Shown here: positions 11,952-23,900 of the stretch, one piece after another
Layout of the letters: each line of letters opens with the position of its first letter
How positions within the stretch are numbered: position 1 is the stretch's first letter
Assembly: GCA_009192285.1 (NCBI GenBank)
Contig: WBVU01000005.1
Location: 1,434,768-1,498,767 of the forward strand
Origin: Morchella semilibera
Taxonomy: Eukaryota; Ascomycota; Pezizomycetes; Pezizales; Morchellaceae
Direction of reading: 5' to 3'
DNA: 64,000 bases
Translations under genes and position numbers: made by a program
Notes under the pieces: generated by a model
What the model saw: only the letters and a program-made list of their open reading frames with translations
Told to the model about the DNA's origin: nothing
Databases searched by the model: none

Positions 11952-14900
11952 CTATTTCCCCACCATAGTATCGGCAAGCGCCAGTAGATCTATAACCCTC
12001 TGATGCTGCCCTTGCTTCGCAAGGTCGAGAGCAGTCTTCCCTTCTTTATTGGCAATACTGACGTTAATGCCCTCCTGTCCCAGCAACAGCTCGACAATGT
12101 CTCCATGGCCGTTGTTTGCCGCGCGTATCAGAGCCGTATTACCACGTTTGTTTTGGAAATTGATATCATGACCTCTTCTCTCCAAAATGAGCTTAACAAT
12201 TCTGTGTTCCCCCGACGATGAAGCGAGGGTGAGGGGTGTATCGTCGTCCTGGTCCATTTCCTGTAGTTTGTCATCCTTGTCGTATCGCCCTAGAAGCGCC
12301 TCAAATATTCGCAGATAGCCATATTGACAAGCGTTCAATAGTGGTGTTGTATGATCGTTTTTGGTACATTTGGGGTTTGTGGCTGGGTGTTCTAGAAGAG
12401 CAATGACGGTTTCGGTTTTTCCGTGCTGCGACGCTGAATGGAGTGCTGACTTGCCAGTTGGGGTAACTATGCCGATGTCGGCGTCCTTGGAAAGAAGAAA
12501 GCGTACAACTTCTGTTCTGCCTTCTTGGGCTGCTAAATTGAGTGGTGTATAGCCCAAGTTGGTGACGGCATTGACGTCCGCCCCCTTGCAGACCAAAAAC
12601 TCTACCATGCCCATGTCACCGTGGAACGCGCGGTTGTGCAGAGCTGTGTGGCCTGTTTTAGTCTTTGCACTGATGTCTGCCCCATTTTCTAATAGTACCT
12701 GTGCCGTCTCTTGGTGTTGGTTCTGAGTGGTAGAATAGAGAGGGGTACGTCCGTCGTTGGAGGCTTTGTGGATGTTTGCACCCTTGGGAAGAAGAAAGCG
12801 TACAATGTCTGTTTGGCCTTCTTGGGCCGCTAAATTGAGTGGTGTATAGCCTAGGTTGGTGACGGCATTGATGTCCGCCCCTTTGGAGACCAAAAACTCC
12901 ACCATGGCCATGTCACCACGGAACACGCGGTTGTGCAGAACTGTGTGGCCGGTTTCCATCTTTGCGTTAATGTCGGCCCCGTTTTCCAGCAGTAGCTGTG
13001 CTGTTTCTTTATGTTGATTTTGAGCGGCAGCATAGAGAGGGGTACGTCCGTCGTTGGAGGGTTTGTGGATGTTTGCGCCCTTGGAAAGAAGAAAGCGTAC
13101 AATGTCTGTTTGGCCTTCTTGGGCCGCTAGATTGAGTGCAGTATAGCCTAGATTTGTGACGGCATTGATGTCCGCCCCTTTGGAGACCAAAAACTCCACC
13201 ATGGTCATGTCACCACGGAACACGCGGTTGTGCAGAACTCTGTGGCCGGTTTCCATCTTTGCGTTAATGTCGGCCCCGTTTTCCAGCAGTAGCTGTGCTG
13301 TTTCCAAATGTTGGTTTTGAGCGGCAGAGTAGAGAGGGGTACGTCCGTCGTTAGAGGCTTGGTGGATGTCTGCACCCTTGGAGAGAAGAAGGCGTACAAC
13401 TTCATTTTGACCTTCTTGTGCTGCTAGATTCAGTGTTGTATAGCCCAAATTGGTGACGGCATTGGGGTCTGCCCCATTGGAAACCAAAAACCCCACCATG
13501 GTCATGTCGCCACGGAACGCGCGGTTGTGCAGAACTGTGTGGCCGGTTTCCATCTTTGCGTTGATATCTGCCCCGTTTTCCAGCAGTAGCTGTGCTGTTT
13601 CCAAATGTTGGTTTTGAGCGGCAGAATAGAGGGGGGTACGTTCATCGCTGCAGGCTTGGTGGATATTCGCACCCTTTGAAAGAAGAAAGCGTACAATGTC
13701 TGTTTGGCCTTCTTGGGCCGCTAGATTGAGTGGTGTATAGCCTAGATTGGTGACGGCATTGATGTCCGCCCCTTTGGAGACCAAAAACTCCACCATGGCC
13801 ATGTCACCACGAAACACGCGGTTGTGCAGAACTGTGTGGCCCGTGTCCGACTTTGCATTGATGTTTGCACCCTTGGAGAGAAAAAAGTGTACAGCGTCCG
13901 TTTGACCTTCCTGAGCGGCTAACTGCAGTGGTGTATGGCCCGAATTGATGACTGCATGGATGTCTGCCCCGTTGGCGACCAAGTACTCTATCATAGTCAT
14001 ATCACCATAAAACGCGCGGTTGTGTAAAGCTGTGTGGCCCGTGTTCGACGTTGCGTTGATATTTGCGCCCTTGGAAAGAAGGAACCGTACAACCTCGATC
14101 TTCTGTTCTTGAGCAGCCAACTGCAGTGGTGTATGGCCTGAATTAATGACTGCATGGATGTCTGCCCCCTTTGAGACCAGGAACTCCACCATAGTCAATG
14201 CACCGTTGGACGCCTGGTTATGAAGAGGTGTGTGTCCCGTTTTCGCCTTGGCATTGATATCAGCTCCCTTTTTCAATAGCTTTTCTAATATATCTGTAAG
14301 GCCGTAGGGAGTAGCGTGATAGAGTGCTGTTCGACCAGTATCATCCTTCACGTTTAGGTTGATGCCAGGGGCATCCAGCAGAATTTCAAACGCCCCCCAC
14401 GACTTGAGTCTCACAGTATTCGTTAACGCCGTCCATCCAGATACCCCTCGATGGTTAAGATCGATATTCTTAACTTTCGTAAGTATCTTCACCAGCCATA
14501 GCTGGTTCCTGTCAACCGCACGAATCAATAGATTATCCTGTCCCTCTGGGCAACTCTCAAGGGCCCTATCATCTTGGAGTAGAAACTCTACTAATTCTTT
14601 GTTTTCGAGACTAATGGCTTTTTCAAGTGGCTTTTCGTCCGTGTCGTTCGTACCAGAGAGGTCTAAGGCACTATGATACAGAAGCTTACGCACCACCTGG
14701 ATATGTCCCCCATCGATAGCAAGGGAGATAGCAGTCTCTCCTGATTCGTCTTTCTGATTAACATTCAGCATTGGGTCGCGGAGGAGCAGCTCCACAACAG
14801 ACTCGTGCCCTTGCAGCGCTACGTGGTGGAGTGCGGTAAGCCCCTTGATATCTGCCAGGTTGACATCACACGCAGGTGAGGGGTTAGATGTATTCTGGGC

Positions 14901-17900
14901 ATGATTGGTAGTATTGGATGTGGATGATGCCTTGGGAGTATCGTCGGACATTTCGGTACTATTCCCCTGTCTCCTGAGACCCAGCAGATATCGGACAGCA
15001 TCCACTCTATTGTTCTTGGCAGCCAGCATAAGTGGTGTGAGTTTTGTCGCGTCTCCTGTGTTTATATCGATCTTGAATTGGCCAACCAATGCTTTCAGAA
15101 AGGTAACCTCTCCGGTTTCGGCGACATGGTGAAGAGGGGTGCGTCCTGCAGAGTTGATAATGGCAGGTGTCAAAGTGTACAGATACCGCTCGAGCACATT
15201 GAATAGTCTATAATAACATGCCGCCCAGATAATGCCAATTCCCCTGCCCGCGGGAGCTTTAAGAGTAGGAACTAGACTTCCAACGTTATATGCCCAAAAC
15301 TCATAGTAGGACGACGAAGGGTCCAAGAAGATATCCCAAGATGTCGAAGGCTCATCACGCAGATGAATTCCCCAATTACGCATTGCGTAGGTAGTGAGGT
15401 CTGGGCGAGTGAGGCTAGTAGGGTCTGGTTGCTCAGAGGCCGGGCGCGTAAGATGTCGGAGACATAGATCCAGAATCCATTGCAATCCCCCTCTTAGAAC
15501 GCCTGTCGATTCCTTCTCTAGATACTCTCGGACAGTGGCATGTGAAAAGCGTAAAGTCCCAGTATCGGGGTCGTGAACTACGAGTCCACAACACACGTGT
15601 AAGATATTTTCAACCTTTCTCGTTATATCGTCGGGTATCGTCTTGATTGTTGAAGATGTGGTATGAAGGGCTTGAAGAATAGTCCTCGGAGAGAAGTCGT
15701 CCAACGCATAAAACAGCCACTGCACTACCTTTTGAGCAAACTGTCGATTTGTGGGACTCTGCCCATCAATCCTGCGAAGTATGTCGTTGTACATAGTTGC
15801 TAATCCTTGAGGGAATTCAATTATAGCGTTGTTTACACCCTCGATCGATGTCTCGCGGCCTAGGGCCTGCATGCGTAGGTGGATCGAAAGAAACCTGCGG
15901 GAGGGTGAGAGGGATGAAAAGGACGATGGATGATGGATGATGGGGACCGTGTCTACACTCACATTCCATTTACGTTGCTGCTCAACGCCTTGCAAATCTC
16001 CGCCTCATTTTCCCTGAGGTCTTCGACCATGGCCTCCTTGCTAGGGTCGTCATATAGCTTATCAAGCTCGCTCCTGATATAGAGCTCAATGTCCTTCGCG
16101 TTGTCCTGAGGATCAATGAGATAACTTTCGTAGTTTTTCATGTACGCGATAATATCACCCTCGTTCCGACCCGTGACGAAGATCCGAACACATCTGCCTT
16201 TCTTTTCAATCTCTCTGAGCGCTTGAAAGAGATCTTTCCGGCGCTCCGGATCACATTCATCCAGAGCATCGATTATAACCCATAAACTAGGTAAATGAAA
16301 GGAGAGCTCAATGATTAGTTCTTCGCACTCCTTCACAGTAAGAGCCCCTGTCGACTCGCGTTCCTTCTTCTCTTTCTTTCTTACTAGCGCTTGTGGAAGG
16401 GCGTCGGGAGAGTATGCTAGACAAACCTGTCTTAAAAGCGCCCGAAGTATTGAACTAGGACTAGACCGGTCCACATGGGTTTTACTGCAGTAAAAGTAGG
16501 CCACGCAGCCTTCAATATCCGCTACTCTCCTAATAACTTCATCGATCGCAAAGGAACTATATGCATATAAGTATGAAGCATGAATATGTCCGATTTCTGT
16601 AACTCACGCAAGGATAGTTTTTCCAGTACCAGCTAAGAGAGAATTAGATACAAGCGCCTAGTGAAGTAACTGAAGGTGTATCTTACCGTCACCACGAAGC
16701 CAGAGGACAGATGATGGTGATTTATAAGAAATCCAGGCACCAAATTTTGGGTTTGTCTTCAACCAGAGACATGTGCCCTTAGTCCGTCGATGGACGTTCT
16801 CTGAATGGGTCGTGCCGAATTGAGTCTCTGACACCCAATCCAACGTGCTACTTACAACCTGTTCTGATTGAGGAATTAGCGGTCTGTTACTACACTGGCC
16901 TTGGTAACCTACTATCGACATATTGACGAAGTCGCTTGATGTTCGCATGACATGCATTCAAAGTTGTTTCCACAGCGCTTAATCTCCCCTTCATCGATTT
17001 CAGATGTCCCTCGAGTTGTATTCGTGACTTATCTTGCTCTAAAATGTGTTGTTAGATTGCCGATAGAAGATGGAAGGGGGAATTCGGGTATCATCATACT
17101 GGCTCGCTCACTACTCGCAGCTATAGGGATTTCTTAGCATATGGTTATCTCGCTAGGTAGCAGGGCAGCAAACCTTGTTTTTCAACAAGCTCCGCATGCT
17201 TTCTCGTTTCCTCCTCCGAGGCTCGGATGTCTTCCAACAAGTCCGCAAGTGTGGATGACAGACTCTTGATGATTTGTACTGCCCATGGTTTGCTTAGCCC
17301 ATATATACAAGCATGCGATCAGCCCAAGAGGGGTTATACCACTAAAACTCTCCTGCAGGTGGGTTTTCGCATGTAATAGATATTTCAGAATTGAGATATA
17401 TTGTTTGACCAAGCACCTTTGAAGGAATGTGGTCGTTCCTTCCTCTAGGTCTAGGTATAAATGCTCGTAAATTGCTCCACAGCAGATCACCCAGGAAAGA
17501 TACCCCAAGCTACTCAGTATTCTTTCAAGATTATCGGTATAGGCGGTTCCCACCTAGAATGCTGTCATTAGAAGGTGTCATCGCGAAATCGGTAAACAAC
17601 ATACGTTTAGAAGCAGCCGAAAACCAGCCCAAACTAATGCTACCACATCCGGGTGATGTTGAAGGGCTGCGTCGCCTATGAACGCATACTTATTAAGCTG
17701 TCCAAACACCTGGTCGGCAATAAAGACATCTTCGCCATCCGAGTTTTTATATCTCATTCTCCCTTCATCAATCGACTTCCGAAGATCTTGTACTTCTTGA
17801 AAGAGCCTCTCCACCGGAGTTGTCGTCACCTGTTCAAAATCGTCAAGAGCCAGAATACCCTTGCTCTGCAGGGCGGTGATCGCTTCAGCCCATAACCAAG

Positions 17901-18524
17901 ATCTACGTATTAGGAGTAGTATTAGCAAAGACAACGTGATAGAATCGTAACACTTGCGGAGGGCTTACTGCTTAATGCTAATGGCAATTCTCTCGTCTGA
18001 TCCTAACAGGCCTGCCAAATCCTGATCGACAGGAGCTGGCGAGAGCTCTTCTCGGACCCCCTCATTCTCACCCTCCAACCCTACTGCCGACGGGGGTTGC
18101 ACAAAAATATTCGGCGTCGCCTCAAACTGTGGCCCTGTGAGGGTTATCGTTGGCGGCACTAGGTGCGCTACAGTGCGGGGGGCGTTGACATGATCGTGCG
18201 GTTGCTCGGTCGGGGTAAAGAGTGTCTCAGCAGGAAGGGTTGCCGGGGGTGGGGAACTGATCGTTTTCGCTACTTGAGTGCTTTAAGCGGTTAGCAAGGC
18301 TTCGTAAGTGTTAAGGTTACGGTGGATTGGGTGTACCTGGTGAGATCTGGGGACAATGCGGGCTCTGATTTCTTGGTGTCGAGAAGCGTTCTCTCAAATG
18401 CGCGAGACGCGTCTGGCGTCTGGGGTTGCTCCTTGGAGGTATTCGCTTGGCGTGTGGCAGGCTTTCTTTTTTTCCTCCACTTCCTTCTCACAGAGCGCTG
18501 CACCTTAGAAAGAGAGGATCCCAT
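11952..18524 (-). CDS. NLR-like NACHT-ankyrin protein B (complete)
   Basis: A complete NLR-like STAND protein of about 1,993 aa. Exons: 18524-18337, 18280-17969, 17902-17605, 17553-17340, 17278-17174, 17038-16913, 16863-16687, 16632-16608, 16556-15963, 15894-11952. All phases agree. The start MGSSLSKVQRSVRRKWRKKR is Src-like (Gly2, Ser6, then basic residues), predicting myristoylation and membrane tethering (inference). Residues ~165-337 carry a helical N-terminal domain with HHPDVVALVWAGF. Residues ~338-414 are coiled-coil-like (LLEDIRASEEETRKHAEL). The RRTKGTCLWL...W motif precedes Walker A GDAGTGKT (~472-479, intron-split). Walker B is WVIIDALDECD, and an RIFVTGR sensor motif follows. About 31 ankyrin repeats fill ~930-1990, the middle ones nearly identical. 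Exons 3-8 have exactly the same lengths as in the partial gene at the left edge, so the pair arose by duplication. What activates it is unknown. Confidence 0.9.
12480..13850 (-). repeat. 297-bp tandem super-repeat inside the ankyrin tail of NLR-like B
   Basis: The marker GTGACGGCAT recurs at 12562, 12859, 13156, 13453 and 13750, exactly 297 bases apart. Each unit encodes three successive ankyrin repeats: a HTVLHNR type, a YTPLNLAAQEG type and a RTPLYSAAQNQH type. Copies differ by a few bases and keep the reading frame. This is the 'high internal conservation' pattern known from fungal NLR repeat domains. Confidence 0.9.
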
Positions 18525-19324
18525 GGGAGGAGAAAGTTTAACGGCCGAGGAGGGGGGGAGAATGGATAGTATGCTAAGGGGTAAATCTGGCGACAGCGAG
18601 ATCCTCAGCTGTTGCTTCGCCCGGGATGTTAGGAGGGGGAGTCAAACAATACCAACCTTACCTAAATACTTACATACTCCAGCCCGCGACCGTCGCACTG
18701 TGTAACTTCTGGTAACCAATTCTGCGATAATTATGTAGTAGAGTAGTGTCGCTTTGCAATTGACTGAAATTCCGAGACTGTACATGTATGTACTTTCTAC
18801 TGTAGAATATCTATATACATGTAGCTTGCATAAGATATGTAAATTTACGGTATTGAGCCCATAATATTTGAAGATTCGATACCTAGGACTACGCTCTTAA
18901 GGTATTTCTGGTACCATATAACCTAAGCCCCCTAAATAGCCAGGGCATGCCGGGCCGGGTTTGAGAAACCTTGCGAGGTGTTGCTGTAAACAGGTCTAGC
19001 AAAAAGGGCTTCGAAACGAGGCTTTAATTTACACTGTTGCCAAGCAGGCCAGGGTACTGCTCGGCAGACCCAAACCCACAAGCGCCGAACAGGCCCTAAG
19101 AAGTGCGCAATGCTGCCTCATCCCAGTAGATATCCAGGTTTAGGTCGAAGTTGTGCGCAGATACCTACTGTTACTCACTGGTTGTTGACGGACAGGGGCT
19201 TTTTGACCAATAAGAATATAAATAAACAGGACTTGGCTGTTTCTTTTTAGTGGGGTCCGTCAACACATAGTATCCGTCATCACCGCGTGGACGGCGGTGC
19301 AGTGCTATTTTGTAGTTCATTACC
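18525..19324. other. Intergenic region, putative promoter of NLR-like B
   Basis: On the minus strand a pyrimidine-rich leader (CTCCCCCCTCCT, TTTCTCCTCCC) directly precedes the ATG at 18524, as is common in fungal promoters. No clear TATA box is seen. The remainder toward 19.3 kb shows no gene or repeat that I recognise. Confidence 0.4.
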
Positions 19325-19405
19325 TACAAGGCTCTGGGATAAAGTGAGTGAACTAAATGTGGTGTTGACAGGATCCGTTCACCCACCTCATCCCAGAGCC
19401 TTGTA
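19325..19405. mobile_element. 81-bp MITE upstream of the membrane-protein gene
   Basis: TACAAGGCTCTGGGAT at 19325 is the exact reverse complement of ATCCCAGAGCCTTGTA ending at 19405. The inner arms (AAAGTGAGTGAAC / GTTCACCCACCTC) also pair with few mismatches. Taking the outer TA as target duplication gives a 77-bp Tc1/mariner-type MITE. It sits ~115 bp before the ATG at 19521 and could affect that promoter. A truncated relative lies at 4988-5057. Confidence 0.65.
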
Positions 19406-19520
19406 CATAGTTCGCAACGGCGGGCTTAAGCTTATAAGGCGAAACGAACTTCCACCGAATCAATCAAACACCTTCTTATCGCCAGATTCCGGTCGAGCAG
19501 GACACTTCCAGCTGCCCAAA

Positions 19521-20987
19521 ATGTCGACCCTGCTGCTACTGGCATTTCTTTTCATTCCCACCTGCGCAACGGATACGCCTGTAAACTCAACGGAGAAAGT
19601 GGGCTAGACACCTGAGCCCCGAGGACGGGGTACATGGGGGATTCTTTCGAACTGCATTTTCACATTGATAATCTGTACCTAGACGGTCATTCATGACGAT
19701 GTCAAAATTAAAAAGATGTTGCCCTTGACCCAGGGTTCTACAATCATAGATCCCACCCCATTCTCGAGGCTTCTCTCCAAGCTTCAATGGATGCTTTACG
19801 CTTTCCTGGCTCCCGAAGCAGTTATAGGCTCGGCTGCTATGCAGGGCATTGATGCAGCGGACCTTCAGAGAGAGTTTTGTTCCATAATTGGAGTCGAGCC
19901 TGGGAGTAAAGATGATATATTGGGGCCTGAAGGCTCATATTTTGTCATCATGGGTGGCTTCTCATCCGGGCCAATGCGACCCGATGGTTCATATCCCGGT
20001 ATTCTTGACAAAGAGAATTTCATAAGGCTTGTGAAAGAAAAGGTCGTTCCCGACTCGGTCAACCTAAGGCAAATTCGAGATCGTGGTAAAGTCGATGCCA
20101 TCGGAAAACTTCTCGCGCTCATCCAGGCTCTCTCCCTCGTCATCCAGTGCCTCCTGTGCACAATGCATGACTTGACCGTCACTTTGTTCGAGCTCCACGT
20201 CGTCATCCAGGTTCTCTGTACCGTGCTCATATATAGCCTCTGGTGGTCGAAGCCTCAGGGTGTTTTAGAGCCAATCCCGTTCGAACAGCCTGCTACACAA
20301 TGCGACAAGATTCCGACATCCGCGGCCGGTGAACAACACGTTCCACCTCGCGAGCTTCGTGGGTTTGGTGATGACGTTGTGTTTGGCTCTGGATCTCCGA
20401 GCACTCTGATCATATATTTACCCCCGGCCTTGCACACCCACGAACGGACGAGAGAGGCCCGCACCACGACCAGCAGAAACCTAACCCATCCCTCGCAAAG
20501 AATCCAACGACCCCCAAGCCCAACGTTCTTCAGCTGGTCCACGGTTGGGGAGGCCCGCAATCGATTGAAGGAGTGGTCTAATATACCCTTCATAACCAAC
20601 TTCCGTACCCTCCACATGTTTACTTTTCACAATGGTTCCGAGGTCGCACTGGTCTAGGTACTCAAACTATACCCTATATATGGTGCCTTACACAGTTTTG
20701 CATATATACTCGCCAGCTTCCCAACACCCATCGAGCGGAGTCTGTGGGGCATGTCGTGTCTGTCACTTTTCGTTATCCCTCTTCTCTTCCTTTTGTACCA
20801 CATATTCTATGTTTGTGCACCTGGGCGCATCCCCAGCCGGTATGATCGCATTGTGAGAATGTTGGTAATATTCTATATACTCATCTGCCGATCATACCTT
20901 ATCTTAGAATGCTTCATTAGTCTCAGGCTTCTCCCAGCCAATGCGTACCAAACAGTTGTGTGGGAACGTGTCTGGCCTCATTTATAG
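19521..20987 (+). pseudogene. Multi-pass fungal membrane protein, single exon with three in-frame TAGs
   Basis: The 489-codon frame from ATG 19521 to the stop at 20985 matches, from memory, a large fungal family of uncharacterised integral membrane proteins. It has a signal peptide (MSTLLLLAFLFIPTCAT), then RGRGTWGILSNCIFTLIICT, LQWMLYAFLAPEAVIG, FVIMGGF, a long hydrophobic pair ending LIYSLWWSKP (families usually have LWWxKPLDVxxP), FPTPIERSLW, and a C-terminal CRSYLILECFISLRLLP...VWPHL. No frameshift is seen. In-frame TAGs occur at 19605, 19680 and 20655. The one at 19680 falls exactly where relatives have Trp (ICT-W-TVIH), and the others also fit Trp. TGG to TAG is a CpA-to-TpA change on the other strand, as RIP produces. 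It is therefore a recently disabled host gene, or less likely one using amber read-through. Confidence 0.75.
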
Positions 20988-23900
20988 GAATCAATTATCG
21001 TTTCCTATAGTAGGTGGGGGGAGTTTAAGTAGCTAGAATGGTTGATCAGTGATCGGAAAAACTGGCCACGAACGCACTTTGTTGGTTTCCTTCATTTTTT
21101 AGCATGTCCTTTTGATTCTGCTTTTAATAACTTCAGTGGGTATTCACATAATCTCCACTAGCTCACTAACAATCTCACCCCTGCTGGTCTGGTTATTGGA
21201 GTCGTCAATCCACCGCACGCAGCCCTAGTGAATATTATGGGCAGTGGTGACCCACCAATTACGCCTCTAGCTTGTCGTCTATATATTTGGGTAAATAAGC
21301 TAAGTATTCGTGCCCCCCACTACGAACCAACAGTGGCCTCCATATGTTGGGCCATCGGGAATGACTCTTATATATGAAACCTTTGAAGTATGATAATATA
21401 TAGAATCCAGAAGAATCCTGCAATTCAACATAACATTCACAAACCGGATGCTCAAACAAACAGGGTATAATAGCAGTGACTCAAATTCTATTCATTATAT
21501 AAATATACCGACGCCGAGAAAAGTGAGCTAAGCTATATCCCTAATCCTTACCAACGCTAAACCCCTTACCCACATATCCACAGCCCCAGCGGCTGCAGCA
21601 CCGAACGGCCTTTATTCGGCGCGGTGCGCGCGCGCCAGGTCAGGGGTGGGGAGCACAAGATCCGGCGCGGAAGTGGGCAAGCGACAGAGGGTCTGGTTAG
21701 CTACTCGAACGGCGATGCGTGGTGCTAAAATAGCTGGATCTACGTTACTGGTCCTGTCCCTGACCTTTCCGGAAGGGCGGGTGGGGGGGTGGGGGGGGGG
21801 GGGGGGCTCGGGGGTTGCCCCTCTGAGTTTGGGGGGGAGGGGTGGTAACCAAGTGGTGCATGCCCTGCTAGGCGCGACGAGTAGGGTGGGGGTGGGAACG
21901 ATTTTTCCTGCTTCCACGGCGCCTGAACCATCCTCCCTCTCCTCCTCCTCCTGGTCCTGCCACGGCCAGTCTCATTTGCCCTCACAATTCCCACCACCAC
22001 GACCGTCACCATTAACTCCACCAGCCACACCATGGCTCCTTCCCTTCGCCGTTCCTTAAAGGTAGCCTTAAGTAGATCACACGGACGTACTCAATCCTCC
22101 GCGACCTGCGCTTGAGGGAACGCCACACAGAACCCCCCCCCCCCCCTTTGCAGCACCGGCTAGTCGCGCATATAAAGGCTCTGAATCCGGGGCGGCGGCC
22201 TGCAAACCAGCGTGAAAACAAGGTGTTTAGGGCTGCTGACAGTAAAGGAGAGGCTTCAAGCAGAGTTGTCGTGTGTTGTATATGTAGACCGTGATTAGGT
22301 GCTCGGGGCAATAGGTAGCCGCCACCCAAGACAGCTGGCGACGCAACGGCACGTGAGGATTCGGCACGTGATGGATGAAGTAGGTAAGCAGGGAGGACAA
22401 TGAATTGTATTGAGAGTTTTTTTCTTTGCGGATAGAGTTGGCTCTTGCCGCCGATCAACCCCAATTAAGTATCATTTGGTGGTATAATATTAAGAAGCGG
22501 CGTTATGGCAGAGTGGTATATTTATCGATGGAGCTGGCAAAGTCTCCACTGGCCAAGTGGCATGCACTTAACCCCTACTTACCATTTTGCAACTCCATCT
22601 CAATATAGAGCTAGTCCGCTTTTCATGAAGCCTTTTCTATATATGTGATGTAAAATTAATAACCTTTGGACGGAATTAATGAATCAAACGAAAGATGAAT
22701 TTTCCGAACAACCCGCCACTATGACCGGGTGAGGGTCTGTACACCATTTTTGATTCGATACACCCCTCAGGCCAGAACTCCCTAAGGGGTATCGGCCTAG
22801 TATCTAGCAGACGGCTACTCCGTATTACAATGTAGACTATTAAGCTCCATTGGGCTTGACGTTCTAGTTACCTTTAGCAAAATGACAGAGAGTGAGTAAT
22901 AAGCTATTTAATATTGGGACATATAAGAATTGAGAATGGAAAGAAATAAAGCAGTTTTTACAAAGTGTCGTACTCTGTTATTCACAGCTACAACCTTCTG
23001 TCCTAGTGATTGTTTGTGTAAACTAGTTCATACCAAATAAACCGTTTCCGGTTCCAAGTACAAACAGTACAAATATAGCACATTGGTCGATCGCAAACGA
23101 GTTGTTCGCCTAGGGAAGGGTGTAAAATGGGGGCGAGTTTTTCGGGAACTGGCCTGGATGGGATAGGAATATAGGAAGGCCTACAACTGAATTGACTCGG
23201 TGTAATCCTGTACCACGATAGTATGTTAAATCATTGATAACAAATCTACTACTCGATAGATGCTATACACAGATAAAGAAGGACATAGTAGGTACGGACG
23301 CATTATGCATATCAAGACTTAAAATCGATTCAGTATCGTGCAATCCTGCGCCCACATCTATCATACGTCTATAATAGGCCCTTTGCGCAAAAGACTCAAG
23401 AGTCTTTTTCTACTTGTGTGATTGGTTGATGGGGGGATAGGCATCAATCGGGTTACCGGGAAAAGACCCTGGAGTCTTTTGCGCAAAGGGCCTGATAGAA
23501 GCCGCCCCATAGATATACTCAGCGGATCACGTGCTAGAGCTGTTAGCGCCGCAGTAAGCCACCTGAATACACGGACGCCTGTTAATGCCCTACAGCTTCA
23601 GCTAATTTTTAAATATTTTTTATCGATCTATATGTAAACATCCTAGTCATGTTGTGTTCAGAGGTATCATATACTCATCGATACTGCCTCGTCTCCCCTT
23701 CCTCAAGGTCGTTTTCATCATTTGACACCCATCCCCATCTTTTTACTACCTGTGGCTTCCTTTTTCTAGCTCAAGTGGATTGTGTATATGGGCTTTTGTA
23801 TATTTAACTACTATAATAACGACTATTTCCTTCCTACTCATAACCCTGTATTCACCGAGGAGCACCCGCATTACATAGGGCCCTAGGTGCCGAGATGGCG

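Noticed and set aside
22504-22600. Sequence like the 5' half of tRNA-Ser (ATGGCAGAGTGGT ... CGATGGAGCTGG)
   Set aside because: No B box, no closing acceptor stem and no plausible variable arm; treated as chance or a relic.
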